Assembly (NCBI GenBank): GCA_973895155.1
Contig: OZ316895.1
Location: 15,128,001-15,192,000 of the forward strand
Direction of reading: 5' to 3'
Origin: Marsupella aquatica
Lineage: Eukaryota > Marchantiophyta
Length of the DNA stretch: 64,000 nucleotides
In this document: positions 36,290 through 46,769 of the stretch, one piece after another
Numbering within the stretch: the stretch's first letter is position 1
Layout of the letters: the number at the start of each line of letters is the position of its first letter
The notes under the pieces: generated by a model
What the model was told of the DNA's origin: nothing
Databases searched by the model: none
What the model saw: only the letters and a program-made list of their open reading frames with translations
Made by a program: the position numbers and the translations under genes

Positions 36290-37400
36290 TAATAAGTGGT
36301 AATAGACCTATCCTAAGCTCATGAGTTGGTATGTAGCTTGTTTGAAGAACTTTGAACCTTTGTTAACATCCATCTATCAGCTTGCCAAAAAACAATTCAT
36401 GCAAATCTTCCTTTGTGCTGCATAAACAAGAAATAAGACAAAAACATTGAAATTTGAATATGCACTACTTTGATTGTCAAATGCTGGGATGGGAGATCAT
36501 CCAAACCTTTAAGCTCCCGTTGGATCCCAAAACGATCTTCTTCGCTGACCTAAGCAAAGCTTGGGGATTTTATCCAAGCATTCTATAATGGATAAAGATC
36601 CCATCCAAGCTTTTGTCTTTTTAGAGGAGGCCCACCTTTACAAGAAGGAGAGTGCGAATGCAGTTATAAGAGGGCCAATGGCAGCAGGTCAGGCCCAGGC
36701 TCGACCAGATCCTGTCAAAGTTTGTAGTTCATCATTTGTACCAATATTCATTTTACCAAGCCAACAGACTCTAAGACATGGTCGGGAGTGCACTCTACTT
36801 GAAAAGGTGATTGGTGCGTCCTCCTAAATGAGAAAGGTATTCTTATTGTTATTATTTTCTACCTGCCTAAGTGTTGTCAAGCACATGTGAGATGGTATTG
36901 CATTCAGATGTTGCCGGAGTAGAGATGTCATCCTAGCAACTTGATGTCAGGGAGTGTGCTAGCTGAGGGGAGCGCAATGGGTGGGGCATGGAAGCAGTGC
37001 ACACTGGACCCAGTCTGTCTAATGGTTAGGAAAAAGTGTCATCAGAATAAAAAGTCCACGAAGGCTTAGCACCAAAATGATAGTATATAAACACACCATA
37101 AAGGTTGAGGAGCAAGATTAAATATTACAGTGTTTAGATGTTGAGAGAAAGTATATTCTTTCAATGTCAGTACAATCCTGAAGAGTGGCCTGTTCAATTG
37201 GGTTCGCCAATTTTTGTAACTCTAGTGGTCAATCACAACAGAATTTGTAATGAACTAAAAAAGGACGTAGATGTAAAGAGCACTATGAATTGCTTTTCAT
37301 TGGGTTTGACCTACTACCACTTTTAACAAAGTAGCCGGGATGCACACAAGATTGGTCATAGTGAGAGTTAGGGTGAATTTTACTGAGGGAAAAATCCACT
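36290..37400. other. Non-coding, no gene recognised
   Basis: No motif-bearing frame and no clear repeat. Confidence 0.45.
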
Positions 37401-37404
37401 TGAG

Positions 37405-37470
37405 TCATATTGATTTTATTGATAAACACTGCCAAAGAGTAAGAAGCACCACACAGGGAGACAGGGGATG
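37405..37470 (-). mobile_element. Short LINE-like tail fragment
   Basis: The plus strand ATTGATAAACACTGCCAAAG, followed by CAGGGAGACAGGGG, is the inverse of the shared tail (CTTTGGCAGTGTTTATCAAT). It matches the 39.3-kb copy best. Confidence 0.4.
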
Positions 37471-37640
37471 TTTAGCCCAGATGGGCCCAGGGGTTTGCTG
37501 TGAAGCCCCCATGGATTTCCAAAGCTGGGATGGACTGACTCAAAACATCAAAAATGCCTCAACAGCGTTCTTTATAGTACCACTGAAAACTAACCTGTAA
37601 ACGGGCTCCTAACAGGTTGCAGTGTTCCAGTAGTTTACGC

Positions 37641-37782
37641 AGTGGTAAGTTGTTGCTCATGCACAAATTACTCAAGGCATCCTTCAAAAAAGTGAAAAAG
37701 TCCTTCTCCAGAGTGGTAAATAGTTGCTCATGCCCAAATTACTCAAGGTGTTTTCACAAAAATGAACAGTCCATTCGCAGTT
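37641..37782 (+). repeat. 71-bp tandem duplication
   Basis: AGTGGTAAGTTGTTGCTCAT at 37641 recurs as AGTGGTAAATAGTTGCTCAT at 37712. Both are followed by GC.CAAATTACTCAAGG. A weaker third echo (ACTACTCAAGGTGCCTT) lies near 37945. Confidence 0.88.
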
Positions 37783-37789
37783 GGTTCAG

Positions 37790-39320
37790 ATAATCAACCA
37801 TTTTTTCACTTAGGTCAATGGAGCAAATGATCTCAGAAAAATCTCAACTTTTCCATATTGAAATGTAATATATTGTAAATCAGATAACATGCTGGGAAAT
37901 TGTAGGTTTAAACAAAGATGGTTCATTGGGGTGCCTGGAAAATACTACTCAAGGTGCCTTTCTATTGAAGCGTCCTTCCAAAAGCAGCCGGTGTAAAGTG
38001 AGGCAGCATGTTACACAATCCATGAGAATGGGCAAACCCAACCCCTCGGTCCATCCATGCTTCATTTTAGGAAAGACCGGATTGCAAGGCAGGATACCCA
38101 ATAAGGGGGGGGGACAAGAGAAAACCCAATGAAGACAAAAGAACCAAGAAGCCCATTTTGTACCAACTCTTTATTTACATTGTGGCACCACTGGCAATCT
38201 CGTGAAAAGTTCTTTGAGTTGACACCTGGTCGACAACATTGGAAAGTGTATGAAAATCTGTTTGAAATATTTACTCGGAAAAGTTGGATCTCATACTGTA
38301 CACAGATGTTACTTGCAGCATGATTTCTGGTACCAATAGATAATTTATACCATGTTCGTACTCTAAAGACCATGTAGAGATAGAAATGTTTTCCTGGGTT
38401 TGGGTTTGCTTGTTACATGTTACTTTTTTGCCCGATATAAGGTTGCCTGATGTAACCTCGCCTAAGCCAATGTTATGCAAGTTTGTCTCAGGTGTATATA
38501 GTGTTGTGACAGTCAGATTTGTGTTCTGAAGGTGTCCATTAAGATTTTCTCAGTCCATCAGAGCATCCTGTCAAACGTTGTGTTCATCCTGGCCTCACTT
38601 CACTATTTAATGTTCCAAAGAATACTGGTATAAAGTTCAAAAAAACACTAATAAAAAACTAATAAAAAAACTGGGGAAGATGGGTAGCGACGTCTTTATT
38701 CATGGGAAGTCTAACATATTTTAAGTACGTCGTAAAACAAGAAACGTGGCCACTTCCCATATTATGCAAAAGCTCGTGTATTTTCCATGTCATGGGCCAG
38801 AAAGCACCCAATCAAACGCTACAAGAAAGCAAATGTTGTGGACAGATGGGTAAACGTGAGTAGAGCAATAAAATAAGTCGTGATCCCAACCGCTGCAAAT
38901 CCGTTTTCATCCAAGAGTCGCTTTTGAGTAGAAAGCAGAGGTTGGGCTCAAGCTCTTATGATGGCAAGACAAAAGCAATAAAGACGTTTCTTGAAAGAAG
39001 GTTGGGTCTAGAGGTCTACACTTTTATTGGGTGCAAGAAAGCCAAAATAGAATCTAACTCTGTTTCATTTGTCGATAAATTCCAAGTTTAATTCCAAACT
39101 TTTTATTACCTTTACAGACACATATGTTTAGGGCTCTAACTTTGGTTAAGAGTTAGTATCAGTACTTGATAGAATTGGGTAATATGTAGCTTCAATTGTT
39201 AGCTAAAACAGCCTAGAGTCAACATGCTCTACTACAGTAGGTTACAATCTACATATACTGTGTTGCCCAAATCTAAAATAAAAAGAGAACTCATAATTGC
39301 CTCCCTAATATACAAGCTAC
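37790..39320. other. Non-coding, no gene recognised
   Basis: No motif-bearing frame. A short G run occurs at about 38105. Confidence 0.45.
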
Positions 39321-39324
39321 AAGT

Positions 39325-39530
39325 GTATATGTTTATCACACTGCCAAGAAACAAAAACTGCCAAATAGAGAGACAGGATCCAAAGGCAAGAGAACCCACC
39401 ATAGGGGTGAAAACAAGTGAATAACCACAGGAAGCCAAGGCACCAAAAAGCCCTAAAGTCCTCCACAACAGCAAAAGGAACTGAAACCTACCAAAGAATA
39501 AAAGAAACTGAAAACCTGGTAAAGGTCAAG
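39325..39530 (-). mobile_element. LINE-like 3' fragment with shared tail
   Basis: On the minus strand: GGTTCTCTTGCCTTTGGATC, then CTCTATTTGGCAGTTTTTGT, TTCTTGGCAGTGTGATAAAC and a TATAC end. The order is the same as in the copies at 41.6-42.2 kb and in the SINE at 6.4 kb. No coding part is retained. Confidence 0.65.
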
Positions 39531-39762
39531 AGTAAACAGCGCAAGAGGATCAAGAAGAGTAATTGTCTACACTCCCTGTAACCAACCAACAACCTCAACC
39601 GTACACTGAGTATTGAATGTATGAATGTATGAATTGTGCATCCTGTATCTAAAGCTAAGAAGCATCTACAATAGGGCTATCTGCATAGCAATGAGAATAT
39701 TGCGTAGGGAACGAAATATACGTAGAAGAGTCACGCAATATTGTAGCTGCTTCTGGCACTAC

Positions 39763-39970
39763 GTATATTCACTACACCTCTCAAAAGTCTTCGCCACTTT
39801 TGGAAGAATTCACTACATGTTTTGTCTTCCATTCACCAGATTCCCAACCAGCCACACACTCCATTACCTCAACTCTGGTAGTTACTTTTAGATCTGGGGA
39901 GATGGAAAGAAATGAATCTAAGAAAAATGGATAAGGAACATTCTTGGTATCTTCCCCTCCACAATGTCAC
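39763..39970 (+). repeat. Dispersed repeat family R, copy 5
   Basis: CACTACACCTCTCAAAAGTC, CGCCACTTTTGGAAGAATTC, ATTCCCAACCAGCCACACAC and GGATAAGGAACATTCTTGGT are in family order, + direction. It follows a LINE-like fragment by about 230 bp, as copy 4 does by about 120 bp. Confidence 0.68.
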
Positions 39971-40160
39971 ATGCGCCACATTAAAAAAATAGGCCTGCCC
40001 TCAGCACTCTCTCGCACCTCTCTCCTGCCGTCAAAACTTGGTGAATGCCACACGTCCCAAGTTCTGTAGTGGAGTGAAAAGGCTCACTGTCCACCTTGCT
40101 TGACTTCCTCAGTGGAGTACTGGAGTGTGAGGAAGTTTAAAAACCAATCAAAAAATGCAG

Positions 40161-40805
40161 CTTGTTATTAACTTGTCCCCCAAATTACCAACATTACTAA
40201 CGTGCCTCGAACAAAAAAATTATTAACCCACCCCCAAGTTGTACACAGGTTAGTATTAACTTGAGACCAGGTTCTCATTGCCATGTGGCAATGCATGATT
40301 GACTAGCCTTAACCCGCCGCAAGCCCCCTTGACCAGTGCAGGGCACAATTGCAGGTCCTGGGAGAGACGGAAACATGTCATTTTTTCTCAGGAAAGCACA
40401 GTTCTGGCCCAACAGTGTTGGCCCTCATTTTTACTCAGGAAAATGCAGGAAAACCCACTTCATTTTGGCTCATCATTCCCATGCAAAAAGACACCAAAAT
40501 CCGCCATTTTAACTGCCCATGGAAGAAGCCGATCAAGCCAAAAGAGGAGGGTGCCATCAGAACCTAGACGCAGCCTGACGTTGTTTGCCCCTGCAGGGAC
40601 TGCAACTGTGCCCGGCAACAGGGAAGGGGAAGGAGGGCTGAGGGGGGGCAGAGCAGGTTAAGGCTAGGCAATTAATGGAAACTTGCCACATGGAACCCGT
40701 CACAAGTTAACACTGACCCATATACAAACAGGGGTGGGTTGAATTAATTATGTTTGGGGGCACGGTTGTAATATTGGGTAGTTTAGGGGACAGGTTAATA
40801 CAAAG
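40161..40805. mobile_element. Fold-back element, ~150-bp terminal inverted repeats (family F)
   Basis: The left arm 40161-40320 and the inverse of the right arm 40650-40805 align along their length: TATTAACTTGTCCCCCAAAT against TATTAACCTGTCCCCTAAAC, TTAACCCACCCCCAAGTTGT against TCAACCCACCCCTGTTTGTA, then GCCATGTGGCAA against CCATGTGGCAA and CTAGCCTTAACC in both. The 330-bp middle is unrelated to the arms and has no transposase frame. Clean target duplications were not found, so it is an old non-autonomous element. Confidence 0.8.
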
Positions 40806-40809
40806 CTGT

Positions 40810-41620
40810 GAACAAATAATTCTTTGCCATATAGATTATTATTGTTAAACTTAGGTGTTATACCAGAAACTGAAGCCAGGATGGCACCACCATTGTGGAC
40901 ACAGTGCTCCTATGCACCACATTTTGGTGGTCCATGGGATTCTAGGGTTGTTGCGTCGATGATTATGAGCACTAAAATAATGTTAGTTTTACACCTGCAA
41001 GGGAAATAGAGAAGGAAAAGACAGAAGTCTAAATATTTTCATGTAAACACATTAGAAACTAATCTAATGAAAGTTAACCCAATCATATGTTCTGATGAAA
41101 AGTTCAATCTAAATGGCCTCAAATTCACTGTCACTTGGACGGAAGCTTAGATTACCTACCCCTCTGGCATATTCCCATAACTAGACAATATTCGAATTTG
41201 TGCATATCGAGTTAATGTTACAATTAACTCAATTTGGGGAAAATTTGGTCCATAGGGTTTTCAAAGACCAACCTTTTGGTCCATGGGGCCGTCAAATTCT
41301 GTTTTACAACCACATTTTTCTTATATTTTATTACGGAGTACCTTGTCTTCCCTATCATTAACAATAAAGTTTTATTACTCTCTCGGCTTTTCTTTTCTTA
41401 GCTTTTGCTTTGTCTTGATTATCGCTGACGTGGTAGATTCTCTGATTGCAATTATTCTGGGAACTAGACATGAAAAAAAGTCGAGCAGTCGAACAAAATT
41501 AGCTAAAAATGGGCAAATCAATGGGCAGACGAGCAAGGACACACTACAGTCCATTCATAATAATGTAAGTGTATAAATGCAGTCAGTGGATAAGGTACAG
41601 GTGGGACACGTAGTTCCTTA
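40810..41620. other. Non-coding, no gene recognised
   Basis: AT-rich. The 97-codon frame at 41283-41576 has no motif. Confidence 0.45.
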
Positions 41621-41627
41621 CGATTAA

Positions 41628-41700
41628 ATATTAAATATATATAATAAGAGTGCCAAAGAGCAAGGTCCCAAAGGCAAAAAACTTAACAAAGCGGAGTAAT
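41628..41700 (-). mobile_element. LINE-like tail fragment
   Basis: On the minus strand: TTTTTTGCCTTTGGGACCTT, GCTCTTTGGCACTCTTATTA, then TATATATTTAATATTTA. It lies about 100 bp from the much longer copy of the same family. Confidence 0.6.
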
Positions 41701-41779
41701 TTACTTTGTCATTCCATGACTGGAGGTTGACCACCTCTAAACTACAAATACACAAATATGTTTTGTCAAATATGCATTC

Positions 41780-42390
41780 ACTAATTTATTTATCACACTG
41801 TCAAAGAATAAAAACTCCAAAAGGAGACAAGATCCCAAAGGCCACAAATCCAATAAAGGGTTGGAAGAAAAATATACACACTTTTGATATACAAAGGGAC
41901 CAAACAGAGTACAAATGAACAAACAAAAGAGGGCCCAAGTGGACAAAACCAATCGAAAAAGAAGTGAGCAAAAGGGAACCACTAAACACCAAGAAAGAGG
42001 AACTAAAAGTAAGAAAGGAACAATAGGGAACCCCTAAAAACCAAGAAAGAGAGAGAGACTAAAACTAACCCAAGCGGACCGAGGTCCTCATCATTCCTAC
42101 CGATTGTGGCAAAAAGCTAATGGTCCACATCAAGAGTCAAAACTAGATCGGCAAGTGGGATTGGAACATCCTCAAGGGGAGCTAGCCGCTGCGGAGGCAC
42201 ACGAGCACCCACTGTAAGAGATCGACGATAGATGGCCCGAGCTTGAGCACGCTGTAAGGTGACTGAAATGCGTTGGCGAAAGTGCGTGGTCAAAATAGAA
42301 AGCGGGGGTCCGGTGGGACCCATTCGGCCATGAACATCCCGGGCAGCTTGCCGACACTAAGGGAAGGGAGGACACTAAGGATACCACTAG
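41780..42390 (-). mobile_element. Longest copy of the LINE-like element 3' region
   Basis: On the minus strand an open frame (42323 down to 42117, about 68 codons, ending ADLVLTLDVDH) is followed by about 330 bp of pyrimidine-rich sequence, then CCTTTGGGATCTTGTCTCCT and TTTGACAGTGTGATAAATAA. This looks like the end of an element-encoded protein plus its 3' UTR. The upstream text (RAQARAIYRRSLTVGARVPP) is not a motif I recognise, so the label 'LINE-like' rests on the tail behaviour and on the sharing with a SINE, not on a reverse transcriptase domain. Confidence 0.55.
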
Positions 42391-42394
42391 TCAT

Positions 42395-43430
42395 CGGAAA
42401 GAATAGCATTTACTGATATGTGCATAAACTAGTCTTTAGGGACCCCCATGGGAAGTTTCTTCTTAAATTCCTGGATGCATGTGCTGCCACATAAGTATGA
42501 TTTTTCACCAACAAGAACAGTTATTTATGCAAAAATAACAAATTTGACTACTAGTGTTTGAGGCAAGGCAAAGAAAAACATTTAGACCCTATAACTATAA
42601 AAAGGAAAACTGAAAAGTGGTAATGACAAGTAAAACTAAACTCTTCAACTACTTTAACATTTACCAAGGTAACATAAGATATCCAATAACATTTTCAATT
42701 TCTCTAACATCTACTCCCAACCTTTAAATGGCTACTATGGATAGAGGAGTAACAAGCAAGGATAAAAAAACATCATAACTACTATGGGTAGAGGAATACC
42801 AAGGGACTCTAAGACCTTTTCAGCTACTATCGACAAATTAATATTTTGCATGAAATATATGAAATGTTACATGTATTGTATAGACATAGAATTACTTAGG
42901 TAAACTTTTTGCGTGGAGAATTACCCTCATTGTTACCATGAATGTACTCCTTAATATTTGTCTTCAATGAAATTGTGCTAACTACCTTTAAAGTTTATCT
43001 CATTTAGAATACTCCATTTAATATTCATCTATCTATTTCAATGTGCAAAACTTTCATGGCTCCATATAGTTCAATAAAAACCCCTTACATAACCAAGGGA
43101 ACCTAGAACTAATTTATGTACAGTTTATCATCACATTAGGAGACAATTCTAGGTGTGCAATCTTAACCACACCACATATGAGGGAGTGTATCAAGTATTT
43201 CCTATGCACTTATTATGTTATATGGATAACTGCATACATGACATGGGATATCACATGGATCTTTAATAGGGCCTCTTAAACACAGCCAATTTTCATGCAT
43301 GGCTGCCCTCAGGAGTGTTGCGGGCTGGAGAAGTGGGGAGACTTGATTGGTCACCAAATGTGAGGCCTGAGCAGTCACGTCTCTGGGAATAATAAGAGGT
43401 CCCAATTTTGAAGTTCAATTTTTAGTTACA
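42395..43430. other. AT-rich non-coding DNA
   Basis: No frame of note. 43150-43400 is less AT-rich but has no recognisable content. Confidence 0.45.
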
Positions 43431-43832
43431 TTGTCACTAAAGATGTTCTAATTAATAATATTGTCACTATTTTATTGTATGTACAAATATGTAACAATTT
43501 TTGTATATTCACACCTTAGTTATTTTTTAACTTATCATTTTTATATGACATTGTGATATATTTGTAAATCAGCTTTAAATTACTTTGTCATTAAAGATTC
43601 TCATTCACAATATTATCACTGCTTTTTTGGTATTTATAAAAATATATGTCACTATTTGATGACAAATTTACTAAGGTGACCAAAGAAACTATATACAAAA
43701 ACCATGATATTTTTATAAATATGAAAAATTAGTGATAGTATTGTAAATTTAAATATCTTTAGTTCTAATATATTTTTAAAAATTATTTATAATTTATGAT
43801 ATTATTATCAATTTGAACATCTTTAGTGACAA
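43431..43832. mobile_element. AT-rich nested fold-back element
   Basis: Outer arms: TTGTCACTAAAGATGTTCTA at 43431 and its inverse, GAACATCTTTAGTGACAA, ending at 43832. Inner arms: CATTAAAGATTCTCATTCAC, then AATATTATCACTG and TATTTATAAAAATAT, near 43590-43650, paired with their inverse near 43705-43765. The whole 400 bp can fold on itself in two tiers. No coding capacity. Confidence 0.75.
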
Positions 43833-43839
43833 AAGAATT

Positions 43840-45110
43840 AAAAGTTGTTTTTGAAATTATACAGCTAGGTTTTATGCTACTAATTGCATTCAGAAAACCA
43901 GTGCCACGACCCCACTCAGATTTGACTACCCGAGAAGAAGAGATCCCAGCACTCTATTGCAGTGTGCCCAAGTGCATAGGGGGTTGCCTGCAAGGTTTAA
44001 TTTTGTTTTTTAGATGCCCCAATACAATGCATACTCTGGATAAGTGCAGGCCGATAAGTGCAGGCTTGGGGCCTCCTCCCGGAAGCCTGTAGTGGGACAT
44101 GTGGACTGTACTGGCGAGCAGAGAGGCATTAACAACCACCCGTTGAGTACTAAGAGAACATTAATTAAACCTCCGGCATCCAACGTCAGCTTTCCCACTA
44201 TCGCGAATGACCTCGTTCGATTTCGACGACGGGCCTCGTCTTCCCTGTGCCTCGATCCTACTGGAGCTCTGGCATCAAATCTGGAGACGCGACCATCGCC
44301 CATAGCTCCAGAGCAGAACGATTGATCGCAGCTCCAGAGCATTGACGCACGGACGGTATATGCATACATGTGGTACGTTACGTACCGTAGTCCTGTTGAT
44401 GATGATTAGGAGTTGAGTAAACGTGAGTTGAAGGATCAGCGATATACGTGAGGATTGCCTTGAATGCTTTCTCGTACGGGTTCCACATATGGGCATCAGT
44501 CTCAATTCTTTTTGGGTCCTTTGGTAGCTGCTGCTGCTTCAGGGACAGTGAAACACATTCAGCAGTAATCAATGGAACGGAAAAGTGAGCCATGTAATCC
44601 GTTCACACCCCTTGCAAAGATCATAGAATGATATGGATCGGCCCGGGCACAGATCCAATGGCAGGCAGTGAGGCAGGCACTAGGCGACGATTTGATTTGC
44701 AAAGAAGTCACACCACGCAAGCAGAACATCAATCATGTTTATCATTTTCAATTTGGAGAGTACATATCTTGACCTATTTATTACGATTCCAGATTGGAGC
44801 CTAAATGTACACGTCTTTGCGAATATCTGTTGAACTGTCATCTGTACTGATCTATGTACTACTAATAACATTGGCAGAGAGTCGGCAACTCAGTTTGCAC
44901 TTTTCTCTCTTTCAATTTCTCGGCAATGAGAGGCGGTGTTGATAGTCAAGAATGGATCATCTAAATTTAGACAAGCAACTTTACTCCCGCCTCGCACGCA
45001 TCTAAATTTGCAAGACATGAGAAACTTGAGTCCTGCTGAGAATTTTGGATGTCCGTCCATGAAGCTATTCAACTTCAATTAGTCGCCTCGAGTGCACGCT
45101 AATCACTAAT
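43840..45110. other. Intergenic, no gene recognised
   Basis: Base composition becomes balanced after 43900. Overlapping frames at 43954-44369 on both strands have no motif. 44700-45110 is the region downstream of the lipase-like gene and should contain its 3' UTR. Confidence 0.4.
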
Positions 45111-45114
45111 CCGC

Positions 45115-46419
45115 CTACCAGCTTGAAAGCTTGACTTCTCGGGAATATACTGGCAAGTCCTCCAACATCCAGGTCCCCAAGTTATGGCTGGCGTACCGGC
45201 TTCGGTCGTTGAGAACGTCAGTCCCAGGCCATATGGGGGGCTCTCCCTCGCAGACATGGAGCATTGCGGAAGGAATGAGGTGCGAAGGTTTGGAACCGAG
45301 GACCGATGTCAAGAACCCTCGTCCCGAGAAGGGAGCCGCCAGATGAGCCAAGTAAGCTCCCATCGTTCCGTTCCGTGCGAGACGCTCGTGACTGGAGAAG
45401 TATTCCCAGTAACCCCGGCAAAAGGGATCACCTGTATTGATGTAGATGTGTGGCGTCCACTCCTGAAGCTGTGAGTACTCAGAGAAAATTTTAACCCTAG
45501 ATTCACTGTCCATGAAAATGTTCGCCAGACCAGCGACGGTAACGCAGCGCGCGGTACGCACCGTGCGCCATAGTTCCTCGTTTTCCAGCAGGTCCTTGGA
45601 AGTAGGGATCCAAGTGTATGCGTAGACGGGATTGAAGAGATGGGACTCGATTTGGATTCCCTCCTCCGTTGCTAAGGTCCTGGCAACCAGCAATCCCAGT
45701 GCTGCACCGAGAGAATGCCCTGTGATACAAATGTCATCAGAACTGCCATGCGCGGCAATTGTGCGCTTGACCACCGCCAAAATCCGTCGGAATCGGGGCG
45801 TCAAGTGTAGACATTGCAACGATCCTTGCAAATTATGCCACCCGTCTTCCATGCTTGGGAGCGTTCCTCTAATGGCGATCACCACTCTTCCACAGGGTGC
45901 GTCCCGGGAAGGTGCCGAATTGTTCCATTTGTAGACAGCTAGATCGATGCTATGGTCCTGCTTCTGCAGAACTTTCTCCAGTACGAATTCGTCGACAAGG
46001 TCGAAACTCACGGACTGCCACCAGGATCGGGCAGGTGGACTTTTCTCGAATGAGATTCCGACCAAGCGTCTATATTCTAGTTCGTATACCCCCTTGACGA
46101 GCCTAGCTAGAGTGACCCTTCTCTTGATGAGGAGGTTATCGCTCCGGATCACCTCAGGAAAACCGGCCGGGGTCGAAGCTGCAAGTGACTTATCTTGCTG
46201 CTCAATCGTGTTCGCTTCTGTGGTGAAATTCTGCAATAAGAGGGGCTGCTCGTGGAGCTGTTTCGGACCAAGAGATAGCTTATTAGCTCCTTCATCGGAT
46301 CTTCTTTGTTCCCTCTGTGATCTTTGTTCCCTCTGTGATGAGTAGACGGGTGACCGCTTAAATGCTGTTGGATTTTGAATAATAGCTGCTCCACACCATA
46401 CTTGGATCGCAGCTGACAT
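45115..46419 (-). CDS. Class 3 lipase-like alpha/beta hydrolase (plant At4g10955-type family)
   Basis: 434 residues in one exon. From about 103 the text LARLVKGVYELEY and the later VVIAIRGTLPS, CITGHSLGAALGLLVARTLA, ESHLFNPV, YINTGDPFC and HLIPSAML follow the order of the plant At4g10955-like fungal-lipase family. The nucleophile elbow is GHSLG at 234-238 (Ser236). Asp331 is a good candidate for the acid and His412 (in ASHNLGTWML) for the base, but these are inferred. Substrates of this plant subfamily are poorly known; a carboxylester or lipid ester hydrolase is expected. There is no clear membrane segment. Residues 1-100 are low in complexity, including a perfect 18-bp DNA duplication at 46303-46338 that encodes a doubled SQREQR. 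Location in the cell is unclear. Confidence 0.85.
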   Translation of the reverse strand: MSAAIQVWCGAAIIQNPTAFKRSPVYSSQREQRSQREQRRSDEGANKLSLGPKQLHEQPLLLQNFTTEANTIEQQDKSLAASTPAGFPEVIRSDNLLIKRRVTLARLVKGVYELEYRRLVGISFEKSPPARSWWQSVSFDLVDEFVLEKVLQKQDHSIDLAVYKWNNSAPSRDAPCGRVVIAIRGTLPSMEDGWHNLQGSLQCLHLTPRFRRILAVVKRTIAAHGSSDDICITGHSLGAALGLLVARTLATEEGIQIESHLFNPVYAYTWIPTSKDLLENEELWRTVRTARCVTVAGLANIFMDSESRVKIFSEYSQLQEWTPHIYINTGDPFCRGYWEYFSSHERLARNGTMGAYLAHLAAPFSGRGFLTSVLGSKPSHLIPSAMLHVCEGEPPIWPGTDVLNDRSRYASHNLGTWMLEDLPVYSREVKLSSW

Positions 46420-46555
46420 TTTTCATGATCGAGTAAGTTTGGAAGTCACGAACTTGCAATTCGACTTCTAAACTTAGATTTCGCAGAAGAGGGGTCCAGT
46501 AATTTGGAGAAGAGCCCGAAGAAAATCGGGGAAAGGCGATTCTGATTCATTTGCC

Positions 46556-46766
46556 TTACACTGAAGAGATGACGTACTTTTTCACGTTAGGCTGTGAACC
46601 ATTTCCGCAGGTGAACGTCGTCCATGTATAAGTGGCATCTTTATCCTTATGGAATGGCTGTCTTGCGACTTGCGACGTGCTGTAGTCAGCCATCGAACAC
46701 TTCAACAACCTACAGTGACTACCTCCGATGACACTTGGGCCCCAGCAGATAGTCACGTTCACGGGT
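46556..46766 (-). CDS. Putative last exon of an unrecognised cysteine-containing protein
   Basis: The minus strand has a strong acceptor (TTACTGTTCCTTTCAG) at 46767, after which a frame of 69 residues runs to TAA. It starts PVNVTICWGPSVIGGSHC and ends QPNVKKYVISSV. Four cysteines, many Ser/Thr and a WTTFTCGNGS motif give it the look of a small secreted or extracellular domain, but I do not recognise the family. Its first base completes a split codon, which fits exactly the two bases left by the exon candidate at 48531-48690. It begins 137 bp upstream of the lipase-like gene's start, on the same strand. Confidence 0.35.
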
Positions 46767-46769
46767 CTG

